Below are positions 34,099 to 47,644 of a stretch of DNA of 64,000 nucleotides, piece after piece. Source of the DNA: Cervus elaphus (lineage: Eukaryota > Chordata > Mammalia > Artiodactyla > Cervidae); contig NC_057817.1 of assembly GCF_910594005.1 (NCBI RefSeq), forward strand, positions 27,257,001-27,321,000, in the 5' to 3' direction. Below the pieces are notes generated by a model, which was not told where the DNA came from, did not search any database, and was given only the letters and a program-made list of their open reading frames with translations. The translations under genes and the position numbers were made by a program. Each line of letters begins with the position of its first letter. Position 1 is the stretch's first letter.

Positions 34099-36217
34099 AA
34101 AGTACACACTTTTGAACTGAAAGTGTGCTTCTAGCAATGTATCCTGAGGAAACAGTACAAATGTAAGAACTTGTACTTCTGGGATATGAATCCCAATAAA
34201 GTTTCACCTGGGAAATAATGGAAACACTGGTTAATTTTAGGATCTACAGACTCAGAAACAAAATGCAGCTGCTGATTTTTTTTAAGTATGGAGACAAAAT
34301 AGAAATGGGAAGGCATTTTTCTTCAGCCCAAAAACCTCTCACAGAGACTCAAAGAGGTCAAATTTTTGCCACTCCAAAGACATGGCCTTGAGTTCTCTCT
34401 CAGCTGTGTCTTAGCTTCCTTTGCCTTTCTGAATGGGTAAGAAAATCTCATGATACAGTGCCAGGTTGGTCTGAGAGTCAGGCAATCTTCCTGAGACCCA
34501 GTAATTGTTTCCAGTCTGTTTCATCCACGGCCCTAATCTCAGATGATTTCTCTGGAGAATCCACCTAATACCATGCAAGTTCTCTTCTGAAGAATCAAGG
34601 AGATATGTCTGATTCTATGAATGGGGAGGAGTATATGCAAAGGTGATTCTGGAGCATCTTTCAGTGGCAAAAAGTGAAGAAATAGTCACAGAAGACACTG
34701 AAAGAGCTATTAGTGGACAAACTGAAACTTCTTGAGCCATAAATAAATAGATAAATAATATTTGGATTAAAGCCCAATTATGAAATAATTATTCATGGTA
34801 TCTACCAATGTGAATGAGTGATTGATTAAATTAATTCATGAAGGATGATTGAAGAGTCTCAGGCAAAAGAATTTCTTTTAGTTACATACATGGTCCCCAT
34901 GTGAACGAGTGAATAAGTACTCCCTGCTAAGAGATGTGGGATGTGCATGATGACTTCCTTCCAAAGAGTACAGTCTAAAAATGGGGGGAAAGAGTGACTT
35001 TACTGAAGAGAAATAAATCAAACACTTCCTCAGCCAGATGATCAAGGCTAATATTAAAGCGATAAGTTATTTTCATAGCATGTACCCTAAGATGATGTGT
35101 TAAAAAGTGTAGATCACCTCTATGTTCTTCCTCCAAAACACCACAACTCCAGTCTATTCATGAGACAACATCAGAAAAAGCACAATGTTGGACATCGACA
35201 AAACAGATGGGCAGAGTTCCTCAAAACTTTCTAAGTCACGAAGACAAGGAAAATCTGACAAACTGTTAAATCAAGAAGGGTCTAAGGAGACACAATGACT
35301 AAATGAAACATAGTTATTATGGAAAACATTTAAGGCAAGGGGTTCAAAGTATCATCTGTAATTTTTACTAATTTTCATACAAAATTATAAAGCAAGGTAA
35401 AGAAAGAGAGTCACAAAGAAACAGAAAGACAGTTGGAGGGACAAAGATACAGAGAAATCATTGAATGGCTAATGATAAAACAATAATATTGACAATCTCA
35501 TGTTGGTTTTAACTCCAGTAAACTATCTTTTAAATCTGTGTATTTCCTAAATCTTTTGATGTTGAACCTTGTTATTTCAAAAGAGAAAGTGTGTTCCCTA
35601 TGATATCCTCATTGTATGACATCTGAAATTAAATGTGGTTACAATTTTGGTATTAAGGAAGAAAAATTTCAATCTCTTGATTAATGTGCATGAGATTAAA
35701 ATTTTCAGATTGATTTCTTTTGTTCTACGAAGGCTGAATAGGAATAAACATTTTTTTCTATTGAAACAGTGAAGTCTTGCTTTTGAAGCAAGGAAGGACT
35801 CAAAAGTACCAAAGGTTGTTAGATACTGGATTTGGCTCCTAAAGTTAATTGCTTCCTCCAGGATGGGGTCTAGGTACCTGGAAAATACAGAAAATACATC
35901 TTTTTCATAACAATCTCAAATAGAATAAGTTTTTCTGCTTAGAAGCCATATCCAAAGTTCACCTTACCTGAATCTTCTGTGATCCAGGATAATCACTTGT
36001 GAACCATACAAGGTAGATTCTAGCTATGTTGGCTAGAATCCCCAGCACAGACTAATGAATGACATCACAGTTCATGGGGGCACAGGGTGCAGCACAAGCA
36101 GAAGAGGGAACATTTCCAAAGGTCCTGAGAGCAGATTGCTCTCCTCTGCCTGCTGCATGCCCCAGGAGGCATTCCCTGCAGACTCCCTGCTAACTAACAC
36201 TTCATCATACTTGTCCT
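34099..36217. other. Unit 2 spacer between L1 and BovB
   Basis: Non-coding, homologous to about 18225-20281 plus 22191-22250 of unit 1. It contains the BovB-free counterpart of the unit 1 BovB target (agattgctctcctctgcctg near 36134). Confidence 0.7.
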
Positions 36218-37241
36218 TGAAAGAGATGGGAATACCAGACCACCTGACCTGCCTCTTGAGAAACCTGTATATAGGTCAGGAAGCAACAGTTAAAACTGGA
36301 CATGGAACAACAGACTGATTCCAAATAGGAAAAGGAGTACGTCAAGACTGTATGCCGTCACCCTGCTTATTTAACTTATATGCAGAGTACATCATGAGAA
36401 ACGTTGGGCTGGAGGAAACACAAGCTGGAATCAAGATTGCCAGAAGAAATAGCAATATCCTCAGATATGCAGATGACACCACCCTTATGGCAGAAAGTGA
36501 AGAAGAACTAAAGAACCTCTCAACGAAAGTGAAAGAAGAGAGTGAAAAAGTTGGCTTAAAGCTCAACATTCAGAAAACTAATATCTTGGCATCTGGTCTC
36601 ATCACTTCATGGCAAATAGATGGGGAAACAGTTGAAACAGTGACTGACTTTATTTTTCTGGGCTCTAAAATCACTGCAGATGGTGATTTCAGCCATGAAA
36701 TTAAAAGACGCTTACTCCTTGGAAGGAAAGTTATGACCAACCTAGATATTAAAAAGCAGAGACATTACTTTGCCAACAAATGTCAGTCTAGTCAAGGCTA
36801 TGGTTTTTCCAGTAGTCATGTATGGATGGGAGAGTTGGACTATAAGGAAAGCTGAGTGCAGAAGAATTGATGCTTTTGAACTGTGGTGTTGGAGAAGACT
36901 CTTGAGAGTCCCTTGGATTGCAAGGAGATCCAACCAGTCCATCCTAAAGGATATTAGTCCTGGGTGTTCATTGGAAGGACTGATGTGGAAGCTGAAACTC
37001 CAATACTTTGGCCATCTGATGTGGAGAGCTGACTCATTTGAAAAGACCCTGATGCTGCGAAAGATTGAGGGCAGGAGGAGAAGGGGACGACAGAGGATGA
37101 GATGATGGGATGGCATCACCAACACAATGGACATGGGTTTGGGTGGACTCTGGGAGTTGGTGATGGACAGGGAGGCCTGGTGTGCTGTGGTTCATGGGAT
37201 CGCAGAGTCAGACATGACTGATCGACTGAACTGAACTGAAC
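36218..37241 (+). mobile_element. BovB (RTE) retrotransposon, 3' half
   Basis: Begins at tgaaagagatgggaatacc, equivalent to about 20732 of the unit 1 BovB, so it is strongly 5' truncated. It encodes the RT core including LFNLYAEYIMR and YADDTTLM and ends with gactgaactgaactgaact. Frame breaks separate the RT core from the C-terminal part. No duplication is seen; about 10-14 bp present in unit 1 between ccttgag and agacctcagg are missing here. It lies about 90 bp downstream of the position used by the unit 1 BovB. Confidence 0.9.
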
Positions 37242-37651
37242 TAAGACCTCAGGATGGGAGGAAAAAGGTGTTGAGGAGTCCATCTTTGAGAGCAACTGGA
37301 TATCTTGGACCATGACTTTCTCTAGGCCATCTCTTCTCTTCAAGGCTGTCACCTTGAAGACTCCAGGGATGTCCCTTCAACACTAGAAAGGGAGTAGGGG
37401 TGGGAAATCATCCTCTTTAGTCTTAGAGGCAGGTTCACTCAAATGTGCCATTTTCTCCCATGCTCTTATTGTCCCCAGTCTTCTCATGCAACTGTAGCAT
37501 CCCCTTCTTGAAGCTCACTGCCATCCATATCTGTACTCCCTCACTTAAGAAATTTCTCTCCAACCAATGTAATAATGGAAGATCTTTTTTTTTCCTGCTT
37601 CTGTTTGCAACCACAAGGTTAGAGTTAATCTGGATTCTCATATTGTTGTGA
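37242..37651. other. Unit 2 spacer between BovB and SINE
   Basis: Homologous to about 22260-22665 of unit 1. Non-coding. Confidence 0.6.
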
Positions 37652-37945
37652 AAGTGAAAGTCACTCAGCTGTTTCCAACTCTTTGTGACCCCATGAACTA
37701 TACAGTCCATGGAATTCTCCAGTCCAGAATACTGGAGTGGGTAGCCTTTCCCTTCTCCAGGGGAATCTTCCCAGGTCTCCTGCATTGCAGGCAGATTCTT
37801 TACCAGCTGAGCCACAAGGGAAGCCCAAGAACACTGGAGTGGGTACCCTATCCCTTCTCCAGTGGATCTTCCTGACCCAGGGATCAAACCAGGTCTCCTG
37901 CATTACAGGCTGATTCTTTACCAACTGAGCTATCTGGTAAGCCCA
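37652..37945 (-). mobile_element. Bov-tA SINE compound
   Basis: Antisense BovA-like body (agtcactcagctgtttccaa, ctggagtgggta) followed by two successive reversed tRNA-Glu-like heads (gcagattctttaccagctga near 37791 and ctgattctttaccaactga near 37909). It looks like a dimeric or nested Bov-tA. Unit 1 has instead about 170 bp of unrelated sequence at about 22665-22830. Confidence 0.85.
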
Positions 37946-40198
37946 GATGTCAGGTTTGTTGTAGAACAGAGCAAATAAGGAATATGCCATTCAGAGCTAA
38001 GCTTTTCAGATATAGTTTAAAAAAACAGTTATAAAATCATCCTATATCCTCCCATTTGAATCTGAAATATATCTATAAACTTCTGATTTAAATATTTTCT
38101 AAATTTGTTTTTACATATTTCTAGATCTGTATTTTGAAAAGATGTCAAACCTAGAAGAACCCAGTAACAATGAACATCCCTAGCATACAAATTCTAGCTT
38201 TTAAATACCATTTCCCAATAAAAGGCACCTCAGCTACTCACAGAAATGACTGATTCCATGTCTGCTGCAAGGTAAGTACAAGGTAACCTGAGACTTCTCA
38301 TCCTTGTCAACAAAAAAGCTTTCAAAACCCACTGGGACCCTGTGAAAAGGACACAGAAGAAAATCTGAAGAACTCAAGTGGTGTAAAATGGGACAGTTTA
38401 AGTACCCAAAAGGTTTAATGCCTGCAGTGGACAGAAATATATTGAATATATTTTTTGAACTGTGGATTTATAATCATACAAAACCAAAATAACAAACAAA
38501 CAAAACTTCCTCAATTATATTTGGAAATTATGGTGGTCCTAATTCACTGTTATGAAAATTACAAAATTATAAGAAAGAAGCAATTATTCTGCCTTTCCTG
38601 TCTGAATAAAATACTTATTACTATCTAAAAAGTAAACAATAAAGATTTCTTCTTTATAGATGACTCCCAATTGATAAATGAGGAGGAGAGATGTTAAATT
38701 CAAAATTACAGATTTGCAATCTCTAATGAATAATGATTGTGGGACTTGACCAATGAATGGTAAAATATTAGATGACAAATTTATTCAGCACTTTTTAATG
38801 GAGGGATAAGCCTGGAACTATAGCTATACTACGGATCAGTCTTAACATCAGTAAACTGGATAGCTAGCTTTATGTGTCTCACAAGCTGAGGCAATATGGG
38901 CACAGGACCAACTGAGACATAACCTTACCTGAAACAACAGGAAAAGTCTAATTAACTTATGTAACTACTATATAGGAAAACTGGGGTTAGAAGTTATGTG
39001 GCACCAACAGGAAACAATGAACCAAATCAAGTTTAGACATACCAGAGAAAAAACCAATTTGTCCACAAATCAGTGGTATTAAAAAGGGATCTATTACAGT
39101 ATGAAAGAATCTTTAGAGACCCAAGAATCTAGTTAAGATGTTGCTTCTAGTAAGCCAGTATAAAAAGACATCTTTGAAATAATCAGAGAAGTGTGAACAT
39201 AAAAGGACATTCGGTTTCATTAAGAAGCAACTGTTGCTACAGATACAAAACTGTTATACAGTTAGATTAAAAAGTCATCCTTTCTTAGGCATGCTTGCAA
39301 ATACTGACAATTGAAATGACTTAATGTCTTAATTTTCTTGAAGATACATCAACAAAAATGTAGATTTCAATAGGAGAAGTAGGGGAATTAGATGAGACAA
39401 TAATGAGAAATATGGATAAGTGTTTAATCTGGAAGATTGGTACATGGCTGTTTACATAACTATTGTCTCTCATTGTATCCACTGGACTTCTGATGATACA
39501 AACTTTGATTAAGTAGTAAAGGAGGTTGTTCCACTGAGAAGAGCATTAATATATTTGGGAATGAAATTTCTGATGATGGTAAATCTGATGTATTGTAGAC
39601 CACTTTCAGGTGACCCCATCAGGTTCAGGAGGGGGGCCCTGAGCAATGATGTCTTCATTGAACCCAATAGTTTCCATGTAGTGCAAGAAAAGAAAAGCAA
39701 TATTTCTAGCATCAATTATTACTTAATATTTTAAATGCTATGTGTTTTAAATATAAATATATGAACAGGAGACTTCTGAATGTAACTGAAATGGAGGCAT
39801 CTCTCCTTCTTAGAAATTGCCTTAAACCAAACAAGGAGAACAAGAATCATAAAAGTAATCTCCACCCTCAGCCCCCAAAAGGAAAACATCTTAAATTCCT
39901 TCAATTAAAAAAAAAAAAAAAAAAAGAATAGAAAATCCTTCCTACAGAAAGAGAGAAAGCAATCATAGATGTTGGAAAAACTCAGAAAGAAGATGTCCTC
40001 AATGCACATCTCAGAAAATCCAGTGAAGAACACTCTCAAAAACAGACAAATCAAAACTAAACAACGTGGGAATACAGAACAGCACACAAAGCTAACCCTG
40101 AGGTTTTCCTGTTGCCAGGCACCTATGACTCATGTAACTCCTGCTACGTGAATATGAAGAACACATCCTCAGGTGCATATCCAAGAATTGAAGAATCA
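37946..40198. other. Unit 2 spacer, later part
   Basis: Non-coding, aligning with about 22825-25059 of unit 1. A poly(A) run lies near 39907. Confidence 0.65.
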
Positions 40199-40538
40199 AT
40201 CTTTGCAACAGTCAGAACTGGGTGTGTGGGCTATAGGCAGGGCCTATTTGCCCTGAAGTTTCAAGACACAGGGAAGGCAGGGTTGAGTAAGGAATCAGAG
40301 GCAATGCCTATTGGCAGCTTGTTGTTGGAGAAGCAAAGAAAACCGAGACTGAACTGTGAGCCACTCTGCAGACATCTTCCTTGGCTTGGATGAATTAAAA
40401 TTAAAAGAACTATTTACACAACCTGTGTCCTACTGAGAATTCCTGTTATTCTGGTTGTGGCCTGGCCTCTCCTCCCAGAAGACTGTCTGTAAAGGCAGGT
40501 CCAAAAGGATCTCAAATCATTCAGAGATGAGCCCTTGT
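40199..40538 (+). repeat. 340-bp identity island shared with unit 1
   Basis: Exact partner of 25060-25399. Confidence 0.9.
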
Positions 40539-41940
40539 CAGGAAGGAACCATTCCAGGACCCATAAAGGACAATTTACATTAAAGCAAACAAATAAACAA
40601 GCAAACAAAACAAAAAAACACAAGGAAAAGGAAAAGCAAGAGGCACTTAGAAAACATTCAACAGGAAGGCATCACAGTAAGATATTTCTTAAGAGGCAAT
40701 GAAACAAACTTAATGAAATAATAAAGCCAAGGGGCAATAGAGTGAGAAATAAAAGATTAAATTATTAGCTGGTAAACCGCAGATATGCAGTAGAGAAAAA
40801 TGATAAAACCACTATAGAAATGAAGGCCAGGCTGAAAACAGCACAAGACCTTGCTGATGCACAACAATGGATCACAGGTAAAGGTGAAGGAAACAACCCA
40901 CAGGAAATAGCACTCAGAGAATGCTGCGTGAGAACTGAGAGAGAACAGAGACGTGAGAGACAAAGTACATATACCATAGCATAATTGTAAAAGAGTGTGT
41001 CTATATATATATATATATCATATATATATGTATATATGTATGTATATATTCAACATATATTCTCACATGCTTCATACATGCCCTAGGAGAAGCACAGAAA
41101 TATTTAGGTGAGGTGACTACAAGGATACACAGGGAATGGTAACACCTATGCCTGTCTTACTATACAGGACTGGGGAATGGCCTTGAGCATGCAATTTTTT
41201 CCTTAAACATGTATTTATTTAACATTTTAAAATGAATAAGTAGAAGTGTAAATATCAATATTATGTATATAAATAGGCATTCTGACATTTATATCTGTAA
41301 TGTTTAAGGAGATAGCTTATTACGTTTCTAGTTTGAACTGTCAGTTCATAGGATAGAAGAAGGACTTGAGACCATCTTAAAGAAGATGACATGATTATGC
41401 AAATTAACACTCCCAGATTGGACAACTGAAAAACATAAATAAAACTGTTTTGCTTTTTTTTTCACAAATAAACTGCAAGTGGAAAGGTGGAGGCAGATTT
41501 AATGACCTGAAATATAAAGATATAATATGTTAAATATATCACCCAAACACAAGATTTATGGAACTTATTAGAATCCTGATTTGGAAAAGCAGATGCAAAA
41601 TATAAATAACAAAAAGAGACTTTTCCAAGATTGAATAAATGCATCTGGATGTTAATGAACATCTAAGTATTAAGGATATATAAAGGGTATGTGTAAAAGA
41701 GCAACTCATTTACAGATAAATATTGAATTGTATTCTAAAGATATAACAAGACATTTGGGAACTACTTCTCAGAATATTAGAGTTGATAAGGAATTGCATG
41801 AGAGTGTAGAAGAAATAAGGCTGACCATGAGAAATTAATTTTTATAAAATCCAGCAATAGGTATACAGAGACCCATTTATATTGCAAATCTACATACCTA
41901 CCTGTGGGAAATTTTTAGGGAAAGCAAAAAAGGTCAAGTT
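40539..41940. other. Unit 2 spacer, end
   Basis: AT-rich non-coding sequence with a TA microsatellite at about 41003-41050. It includes the empty counterpart (about 41066-41085) of the Bov-tA insertion of unit 1. Confidence 0.6.
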
Positions 41941-42198
41941 GAACTTCTGTAATTAATGACAGACACGAATAATTACAGTTATAGGAAAAGCAATAGGCTA
42001 TTTTGCTCTCCAGGATCTCTGGCTGGTGGGTGAAACACCAGGGCAGACGAGCCTCAGTACATTTCACACATGAGCATAACGTGGAGAACCTTTGTGTGAG
42101 TTGCTGACTAACTCCCAGCTCAGTTGGGTTGAGACTAGTCTTACTGTTCTCAGAGCTGTCAAAGCTGGAAGGCAGGAGAAATTTTCCCTGACTAAAGG

Positions 42199-42428
42199 AA
42201 ACCAAAAATGCAATCTTCATATTTCATAACTTTTCTAATAAACCGATGTGATCTCACTCTTTGTGAAGCCTGGCCCTTCCCAACCTGCAGGCTCACCTTC
42301 CAGGACTGAGCCCAGCCCAGTTTCTCCATATATAAGCTGCTGCCGGGAAGCTCCTCTTACAGACCTGCTCCTCTCAGCCCTACACTCCACCCCTTGCTCC
42401 TGCCTCAGTCTCTTCTTCTTCAGGAACC
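42199..42428 (+). promoter_or_regulatory. KRT6: Promoter and 5' UTR of KRT6 gene 3
   Basis: AAACCAAA at 42199-42206, TATATAA at 42329-42335, ATG at 42429. Matches the gene 2 promoter base for base as far as I can read. Confidence 0.75.
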
Positions 42429-45400
42429 ATGTCTTACAAATCCATCGTGAAGACCCAAAGCAGCAGCCGCAGGGGCTTCAGTGCTGGCTCAGCCAGAGTC
42501 CCTGGGGTCTGCCGCTCTGGCTTCAGCAGCGTGTCCCTGTCCCGCTCCAGGGGCAGTGGCGGCCTCGCTGGAGTGTGTGGAGGAGCTGGCTTTGGCAGCC
42601 GCAGCCTCTACGGCCTGGGGGGCTCCAAGAGGATCTCCATCGCAGGGGGCAGCTGTGTCATCGGTGGCGGATATGGCGGCAGAATTGGAGCTGGCTATGG
42701 CTTCGGAGGTGGAGCCGGGAGTGGATTTGGTTTTGGTGCTGGGGCTGGTAGTGGCTTTGGGCTTGGTGGTGGAGCTGGCTTTGGAGGTGGCTTCGGTGGT
42801 GCTGGCTTCCCTGTGTGCCCCCCTGGAGGCATCCAAGAGGTGACCGTCAACCAGAGTCTCCTGACTCCCCTCAACCTGCAAATCGACCCCACCATCCAGC
42901 GGGTGAGGACTGAGGAGCGGGAGCAGATCAAGACCCTCAACAACAAGTTTGCCTCCTTCATCGACAAGGTGAGTTGGGAGCATCTGCCCCCAGTGGGGAT
43001 TGCAGAGTGTCCAAGAGAGCCAGCTAATGTCCTACGGGGGGCGGGAAGACTCGGGGGAGAGGGAGGTGGGACTCAGGCGAGCTCTCCACTGGGATGCAGG
43101 ACAGGCTCCATGTGGACCCCAGGCAGAAGGTGATGCAAATCATTTATAACTACTCATCCCTCACTTGGCCCCTTTCTTGCTGAGGAAACATTCACAGTTC
43201 TTGATAATCCTGAAGGAAAGAACAGAAAATGAGAGAGTGCAATAAGATGGCTTGATCTTCTGAATGGTCTAAGAAAGTTAAAAGGGTATTGCAGTGGAAA
43301 CTTCATTTGAGTCATCCACATAGATGGATGCTGGAGGGAGGAAAGAAAGTAAAAAACAAAAGGGGGTTTGAGGAAACACAACTCAAGTATATATCCTGTA
43401 GAACCAGAAAATGAGCATTAAGGGACTTTGTATCAGCTGTATTCATGCACTATATGGGAAACAAGGTTAAATCCAGTCATTAATAGAATTGGAATCTAAT
43501 AATTAGATTATAAATATCTGATATCCCTTAACTGAGGCATGTGTTTTGTAAAAGCTCTGTGCAACATGAGCAAATGCTATGATGAAGTACGTTAGTACTT
43601 GTTCATGTCAAGAGGAAGACAGGAAGGGTTGAAAGTCCCTGACAGTCTCCACAGTGAGAGGGAGGGAACATCTGACAGCTCCCTGGAGAAACTTGGCCAT
43701 GAGACCTGTGTGGTATGAAGCTGAAGAATCAGGGGAGCAGAACTGTCAGCCTCTGTACAGGCTCTGGAGCAGCCCAACACCACCGGGACCACCAGATCGG
43801 CCTGGGGACTTGTCAACTCACAGATAACCATCTTGTCTCCCTGCAGGTGCGATTCCTGGAGCAGCAGAACAAGGTCCTGGACACCAAGTGGACCCTGCTG
43901 CAGGAACAGGGTACCAAGACCGTGAGGCAGAACCTGGAGCCTTTGTTCGAGCAGTACATCAACAGCCTCAGGAGACAGCTGGATAGTATCCTTGGGGAGA
44001 GAGGCCGCCTGGACTCGGAGCTCAGGGGGATGCAGGACACGGTGGAGGACTTCAAGAACAAGTGAGTTACAGGAGCGAAAACACCTTAGACTCCTGAAGC
44101 CCACACTGCAGTCTATTAGATGACCGTGTCCAATGAGGGCATGATTCTTAGTAAGACATGTCAATAGACATGACATTATAATTGTTACTAAACACAAACC
44201 CTGAAGAACAAAAGGGCCATAAAAGTTGAATGGGAAGAGTAGCGGAGTAAAGAAATTAGAAACCACAAATTACAACCTTTAGGCTTATTGACAGGTCTCA
44301 TTTGTATATATCCAATCTGGGGAGCAGAGATCCCAGGCTGCTTTTTCTGTATCATCTTCACTGCTGACTCAATTAGATTTTATTCCTTTTAATTCCAGAT
44401 ATGAAGATGAAATCAACAGGCGCACGGCAGCAGAGAATGAGTTTGTGAAACTGAAGAAGGTAAGATGGGTCAGATCAGGGGTTCATGCTCCTTTCCTGAA
44501 GGAGAGGATTCTGAGAAAAGAATCATCAAGGAGACTAAAACAGGAGCAGGCTGGGCAGGAGGGCTCATCTGATCCCAGTCTGTTGGCTTCTTCCCCAGGA
44601 TGTGGATATTGCCTACATGAACAAGGTTGAACTACAAGCCAAGGTAGACGCTCTCACAGATGAGATCAACTTCCTAAGAACCTTCTATGAGGCTGTAAGT
44701 ATCTCTCTGCATTCTGTTTCATTGCCTTTAAAGAGATTTGTGAAGAGTGGAATATCTTTGGTCTAGGTACCTCTCTAAAAATCGGGACCAAAGATGATCA
44801 GATGATCTCTTGTTCTGCAGGAACTGGCTCAGATGCAAACCCACATCTCAGACACTTCTGTGATCCTCTCCATGGACAACAACCGCAACCTGGACCTGGA
44901 CAGCATCATTGCTGAAGTCAAAGCCCAGTATGAGGAGATCGCTCAGAGGAGCCGGGCTGAGGCTGAGTCCTGGTACCAGTCCAAGGTGAGTGGTGAGGCA
45001 GCAGCTGATGAAGAATCCCTGTGCCTCCTCTGAGAACATCAATGTGGCTATAGACTTCAGTGGGGAAACTACAACTAAGAAGTGGGGTCTTTCAGGGTAG
45101 ATCTTTTGGGTAATTATGTCCAAGTCTCATAGATCAAAGAACCCAGGTTAAGATGAAAGCTAATGTAGATCAAGGTGAGTGACCTTCATTTTAGTTTTAT
45201 CTTAATGCTGTTTCTCAGTAACAGTACAGAACATTGCTTTTCCTGAAGAGAACCAGTCAGTCAGTGGTCCTACCAAGGATGGTGTGTGATTGGTGAAGAG
45301 TGTCAATGACCTAGTAACACCAGTTTTCTCTAAATGTCTTAGGGAAAACCATTAGAATCAATTTTTAAAACCTTGATTAGTGTCATATAAAGCCCGTGGA

Positions 45401-47235
45401 CACCACTTTGTCTCCCTCTGGTTTACAGTACGAGGAGCTGCGGGTGACGGCGGGCAGACACGGGGATGACCTGCGTAACACCAAGCAGGAGATCACTGAG
45501 ATCAACCGTGTGATCCAGAGGCTGAGATCTGAGATCGACCACGTCAAGAAGCAGGTACAGTGGGGACCATGGAAGAGAAAAGCATCCTTTCCTTCCTAGA
45601 CTCTCAAGTATCATCAAACATCATATGGAAAATTCTTGGTCACTGAGATAAAAGCAGAGAGAGGAGGACCTGTCATGGTTGAGTTTCCCTAGGTTAGAGA
45701 GATGGATCCCAACTCAAGAGCTGGAAAAAAACTCAGGATAGGATGAATCTCAACTGGTCAATGGTTCGTACACACAGTCTAGAGGCATTGAAATGAGATT
45801 CCTTAAGGAGAATGATTGAGTTGGGTATGCAAGACACAGGTTGGCAAAGAAAAGCTCAGGCTAGAAAGTGTGGGGAAGAATACTGCAAATATGCTCATCC
45901 TCAATGTGAAAAAGAATCTGAGAAAAGACACAGGACAAATGAGGGTTGTTCAATAAAAACTGTGAAGTGAAAGGAAGGTGAGGTCTCAAGAGTTTGAGAT
46001 AAAATCGTCTTTCTGTGAGAATGTTTGTGGTTTTGTATAAGTTATTGTACATCCATGTGAACTTATCCAAAGTGTCAACATTGAAAACTAGACAGTAGGT
46101 CCATTTCTTCCCGTGTCCCCTGGTCTTCAGTCTGTTGTGGTATCTTTCAGCCCCATCACCATTAGGGTGGTTAACAGAGAAGGGAATAGATTTTCTTTCT
46201 TTCCTTTTTTTTTTTGGAATAGATTTTCTTAACAGACTCCGAGACTAGTTAATGTTTGTAGAATGGAGAAAGACTGGACAAAAAAAAAAAAAAACCAAAC
46301 ATCCTTTTCCATGAGATCTGGGCTCTAGGGCTCGTCCTCACTGGGAAAGTAGAAGTATGCTTCCTCTCCCCTGGAGCCCAGACTCAGGTTCATCTGCCCC
46401 TCCTCCCCTCTAGTGCACCAGCCTGCAATCCGCCATCGCCGACGCTGAGCAGCGTGGGGAGCTGGCCCTCAAGGATGCCAGGAGCAAGCTGACTGACCTG
46501 GAGGACGCCCTGCAGAAGGCCAAGCAGGACATGGCACGGCTGCTGAAGGAGTACCAGGAGCTCATGAATGTCAAGCTGGCCCTGGACGTGGAGATTGCCA
46601 CCTACAGGAAGCTGCTGGAGGGCGAGGAGTGCAGGTGAGTAACGCACACAGCCTCCTCAATCATCTGGCTCCATCTCCAAGAAGTCCTGCCAATGAGCCC
46701 ACGTGGAAGGCACTCTAGTGCTGGTCATAGTGCTACTCCCAGAAGAGCCCTGAGAAGGCAGGTTCCTGGGGAGTCTCCTCTCACGGAGGTTTCCCGTGCG
46801 GGTCCAGCTGTGGCTCTGGGCCTCATCATGGCTGTGTTTTCTCTCTCCTAGGCTGAGTGGGGAAGGCGTTGGACAAGTCAACATCTGTAAGTACTTCACC
46901 TGCCCCCGGCCCTTGCCCTTGCGTCCTCCTGACTGGACTCTGTGTGGCAGAGTGAGCTCACCATCTTGTCCTGACCTTGCCCCCTTGCCTCCGCAGCCGT
47001 GGTGCAGTCCACCGTCTCTGGTGGCTATGGCGGTGCCGGCGGTCTCGGCAGTGGCTTAGGCGTGGGCGGAGGAAGCGGCTACTCCTACAGCGGCGGCCAC
47101 AGCCTCGGAGGTGGCTTCAGCGCTGGCAGTGGCAGAGCCATCGGGGGTGGCTTCAGCTCCTGTGGGGGCAGCAGTTCCACCATCAAATACACCACCACCA
47201 CCTCCTCCTCCAGCAAGAAGAGCTACAAGCACTGA
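42429..47235 (+). CDS. KRT6: Keratin 6 paralog 3 (type II keratin), complete nine-exon gene
   Basis: Coding exons: 42429-42968, 43847-44061, 44399-44459, 44599-44694, 44821-44985, 45429-45554, 46414-46634, 46852-46886, 46997-47235; 565 aa, same exon lengths as its neighbours, intact frame and splice sites. It starts MSYKSIVKTQ. Copy-specific residues are NSLRRQ instead of NNLRRQ (exon 2), KLTDLEDAL instead of KLTGLEDAL (exon 7), GLGSGLG instead of GLGGGLG and TTTTSSSS in the tail. It shares the SSCGG tail Cys with gene 2. Helix boundary motifs (LNNKFASFIDK; EIATYRKLLEGEE) are intact. Introns 1-5 are almost identical to gene 2; intron 6 is diverged, with a T run near 46205 and an A run near 46280. 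By human order it is the KRT6B-like, KRT75-proximal copy; the letter is not assigned because paralogs have been homogenised. Confidence 0.93.
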
Positions 47236-47615
47236 AGTCCTGTCATGGGCTCAAGCTCCCACAATGTCTCAGGCTCCCTCTGTTTTGCTCCCTCCTTTGC
47301 TCTCTCCTCCAGTTGCTTTCTCTTTCCTTTTCTTACTTCTTGAATTAGAACTGAAGTTGCTGAGTGTCCTCATCTTCTCTCTCCCCAAACCTGTTGCAAC
47401 TGAGCGTCCATTGTTCACCGCTGGAAGGTCGCTACTTGGGTCCTAGTCCAGACAGGGCAATCCCACTTACTTTCCACTGGGCCAGGAGATCCAATCTCAG
47501 AGATGTTGTGTTCCTCCCTTGCAATGATTGTGAAAGCACAAGTGACTAGTTCTATGATGTACAGGGTTTGTATCCCTGTGTTGCTTCCTCTGCTCTTTGC
47601 TCACTTGTATTGCTA

Positions 47616-47621
47616 AATAAA
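47616..47621 (+). terminator. KRT6: Poly(A) signal of KRT6 gene 3
   Basis: AATAAA in gctaAATAAAgcag, about 380 bp after the stop. Confidence 0.82.
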
Positions 47622-47644
47622 GCAGATTTATGGGATAATGTGTG

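Larger units (their letters stand above)
27051..41940 (+). repeat. Tandem duplication unit 2 (KRT6 gene plus spacer)
   Basis: Second unit. The promoter-proximal and gene portions are almost identical to unit 3; the spacer is homologous to unit 1. Unit-specific insertions are the antisense L1 at 33150-34082, a BovB at 36218-37241 and a Bov-tA compound at about 37652-37945. Confidence 0.8.
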
